5,959 nucleotides of DNA from Planctomycetaceae bacterium (GTDB lineage Bacteria; Planctomycetota; Planctomycetia; Pirellulales; Lacipirellulaceae), in assembly GCA_002713555.1 (NCBI GenBank), contig PATG01000098.1, forward strand, positions 1 to 5,959, in the 5' to 3' direction. The first letter of the stretch is position 1. Each line of letters starts with the position of its first letter. Shown here piece by piece: positions 5,926 to 5,959 of this stretch. A program made the position numbers and the translations under genes. Under the pieces are notes generated by a model. It did no database searches, had not been told where the DNA came from, and saw only the letters and a list, made by a program, of their open reading frames with translations.

Positions 5926-5959
5926 TCTGGCCTTTATTGATTTTTTCCATTGCCCCCAT
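5909..5959 (-). CDS. Possible 3' end of a minus-strand gene entering from the right edge
   Basis: On the minus strand the frame from 5959 down to a TAG at 5911-5909 is open and reads MGAMEKINKGQNLKSQ. It could be the last 16 residues of a longer protein. A second minus-strand frame is also open for 12 codons (WGQWKKSIKART, then TGA), so the correct frame cannot be decided. The stop falls inside the tandem duplication. The fragment is too short for any family call, and the evidence is weak. Confidence 0.2.
   Translation of the reverse strand: MGAMEKINKGQNLKSQ

Larger units (their letters stand above)
5616..5959. other. 344 bases without a convincing complete gene; palindromes and repeats
   Basis: All plus-strand frames are interrupted. 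The longest local open stretch in the third frame is 5679-5840 (54 codons ending ITFG before a TAA at 5841), with coding-like wording such as GFSLDGKYLWV but no ATG, so it is doubtful. The stretch holds an 8-bp inverted repeat (5665-5697), a group of palindromes (5767-5851), a UUCG hairpin (5830-5843) and a 20-bp tandem duplication (5886-5925). No insertion-sequence ends, tRNA or CRISPR repeats were recognised. Confidence 0.6.

Noticed and set aside
5616..5959. Insertion sequence or group II intron end
   Set aside because: No matching terminal inverted repeats, target-site duplication, transposase motif or intron domain V could be found within the window. More sequence to the right would be needed to reopen this.

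Overview
The window reads as chromosomal DNA of a Gram-negative-type bacterium with roughly balanced base composition. My best guess is a member of the Planctomycetota. This rests on weak or absent Shine-Dalgarno sequences, an N-terminally anchored TPR-type protein, a free-standing double-CXXC zinc-ribbon microprotein, and the general style of the proteins. It is an inference; no marker gene such as rRNA is present.

Layout, left to right. (1) Positions 1-792, minus strand: the first 264 codons of a membrane-anchored, helical-repeat (TPR-like) protein that runs off the left edge. (2) A short divergent intergenic region with a possible minus-strand promoter and a perfect 8-bp inverted repeat. 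(3) Positions 964-2940, plus strand: a complete UvrD/PcrA/Rep superfamily 1A DNA helicase. (4) Positions 2973-4526, minus strand: a complete YifB/ComM-type AAA+ (Mg-chelatase-like) protein, convergent with the helicase and separated from it by only 32 bases. (5) Positions 4746-4898, plus strand: a 50-residue zinc-ribbon protein divergent from comM. (6) Positions 5032-5615, plus strand: an unrecognised gene that looks broken. Its frame shifts at a run of four G, and a second frame then carries on with coding-like sequence through one in-frame TGA. (7) Positions 5616-5959: no convincing complete gene, but several palindromes, a UUCG-type hairpin, a perfect 20-bp tandem duplication, and possibly the 3' end of a minus-strand gene entering from the right.

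The two complete large genes both concern DNA strand handling. The helicase unwinds duplex DNA in repair or replication restart. ComM is a hexameric branch-migration motor known from natural transformation. They are convergent rather than co-transcribed, so no joint system can be claimed from position alone. I see no CRISPR array, tRNA, rRNA, complete insertion sequence or recognisable defence operon. The least ordinary part is the right-hand end, from about 5370 onwards, where a decayed gene passes into a repeat- and palindrome-rich stretch.
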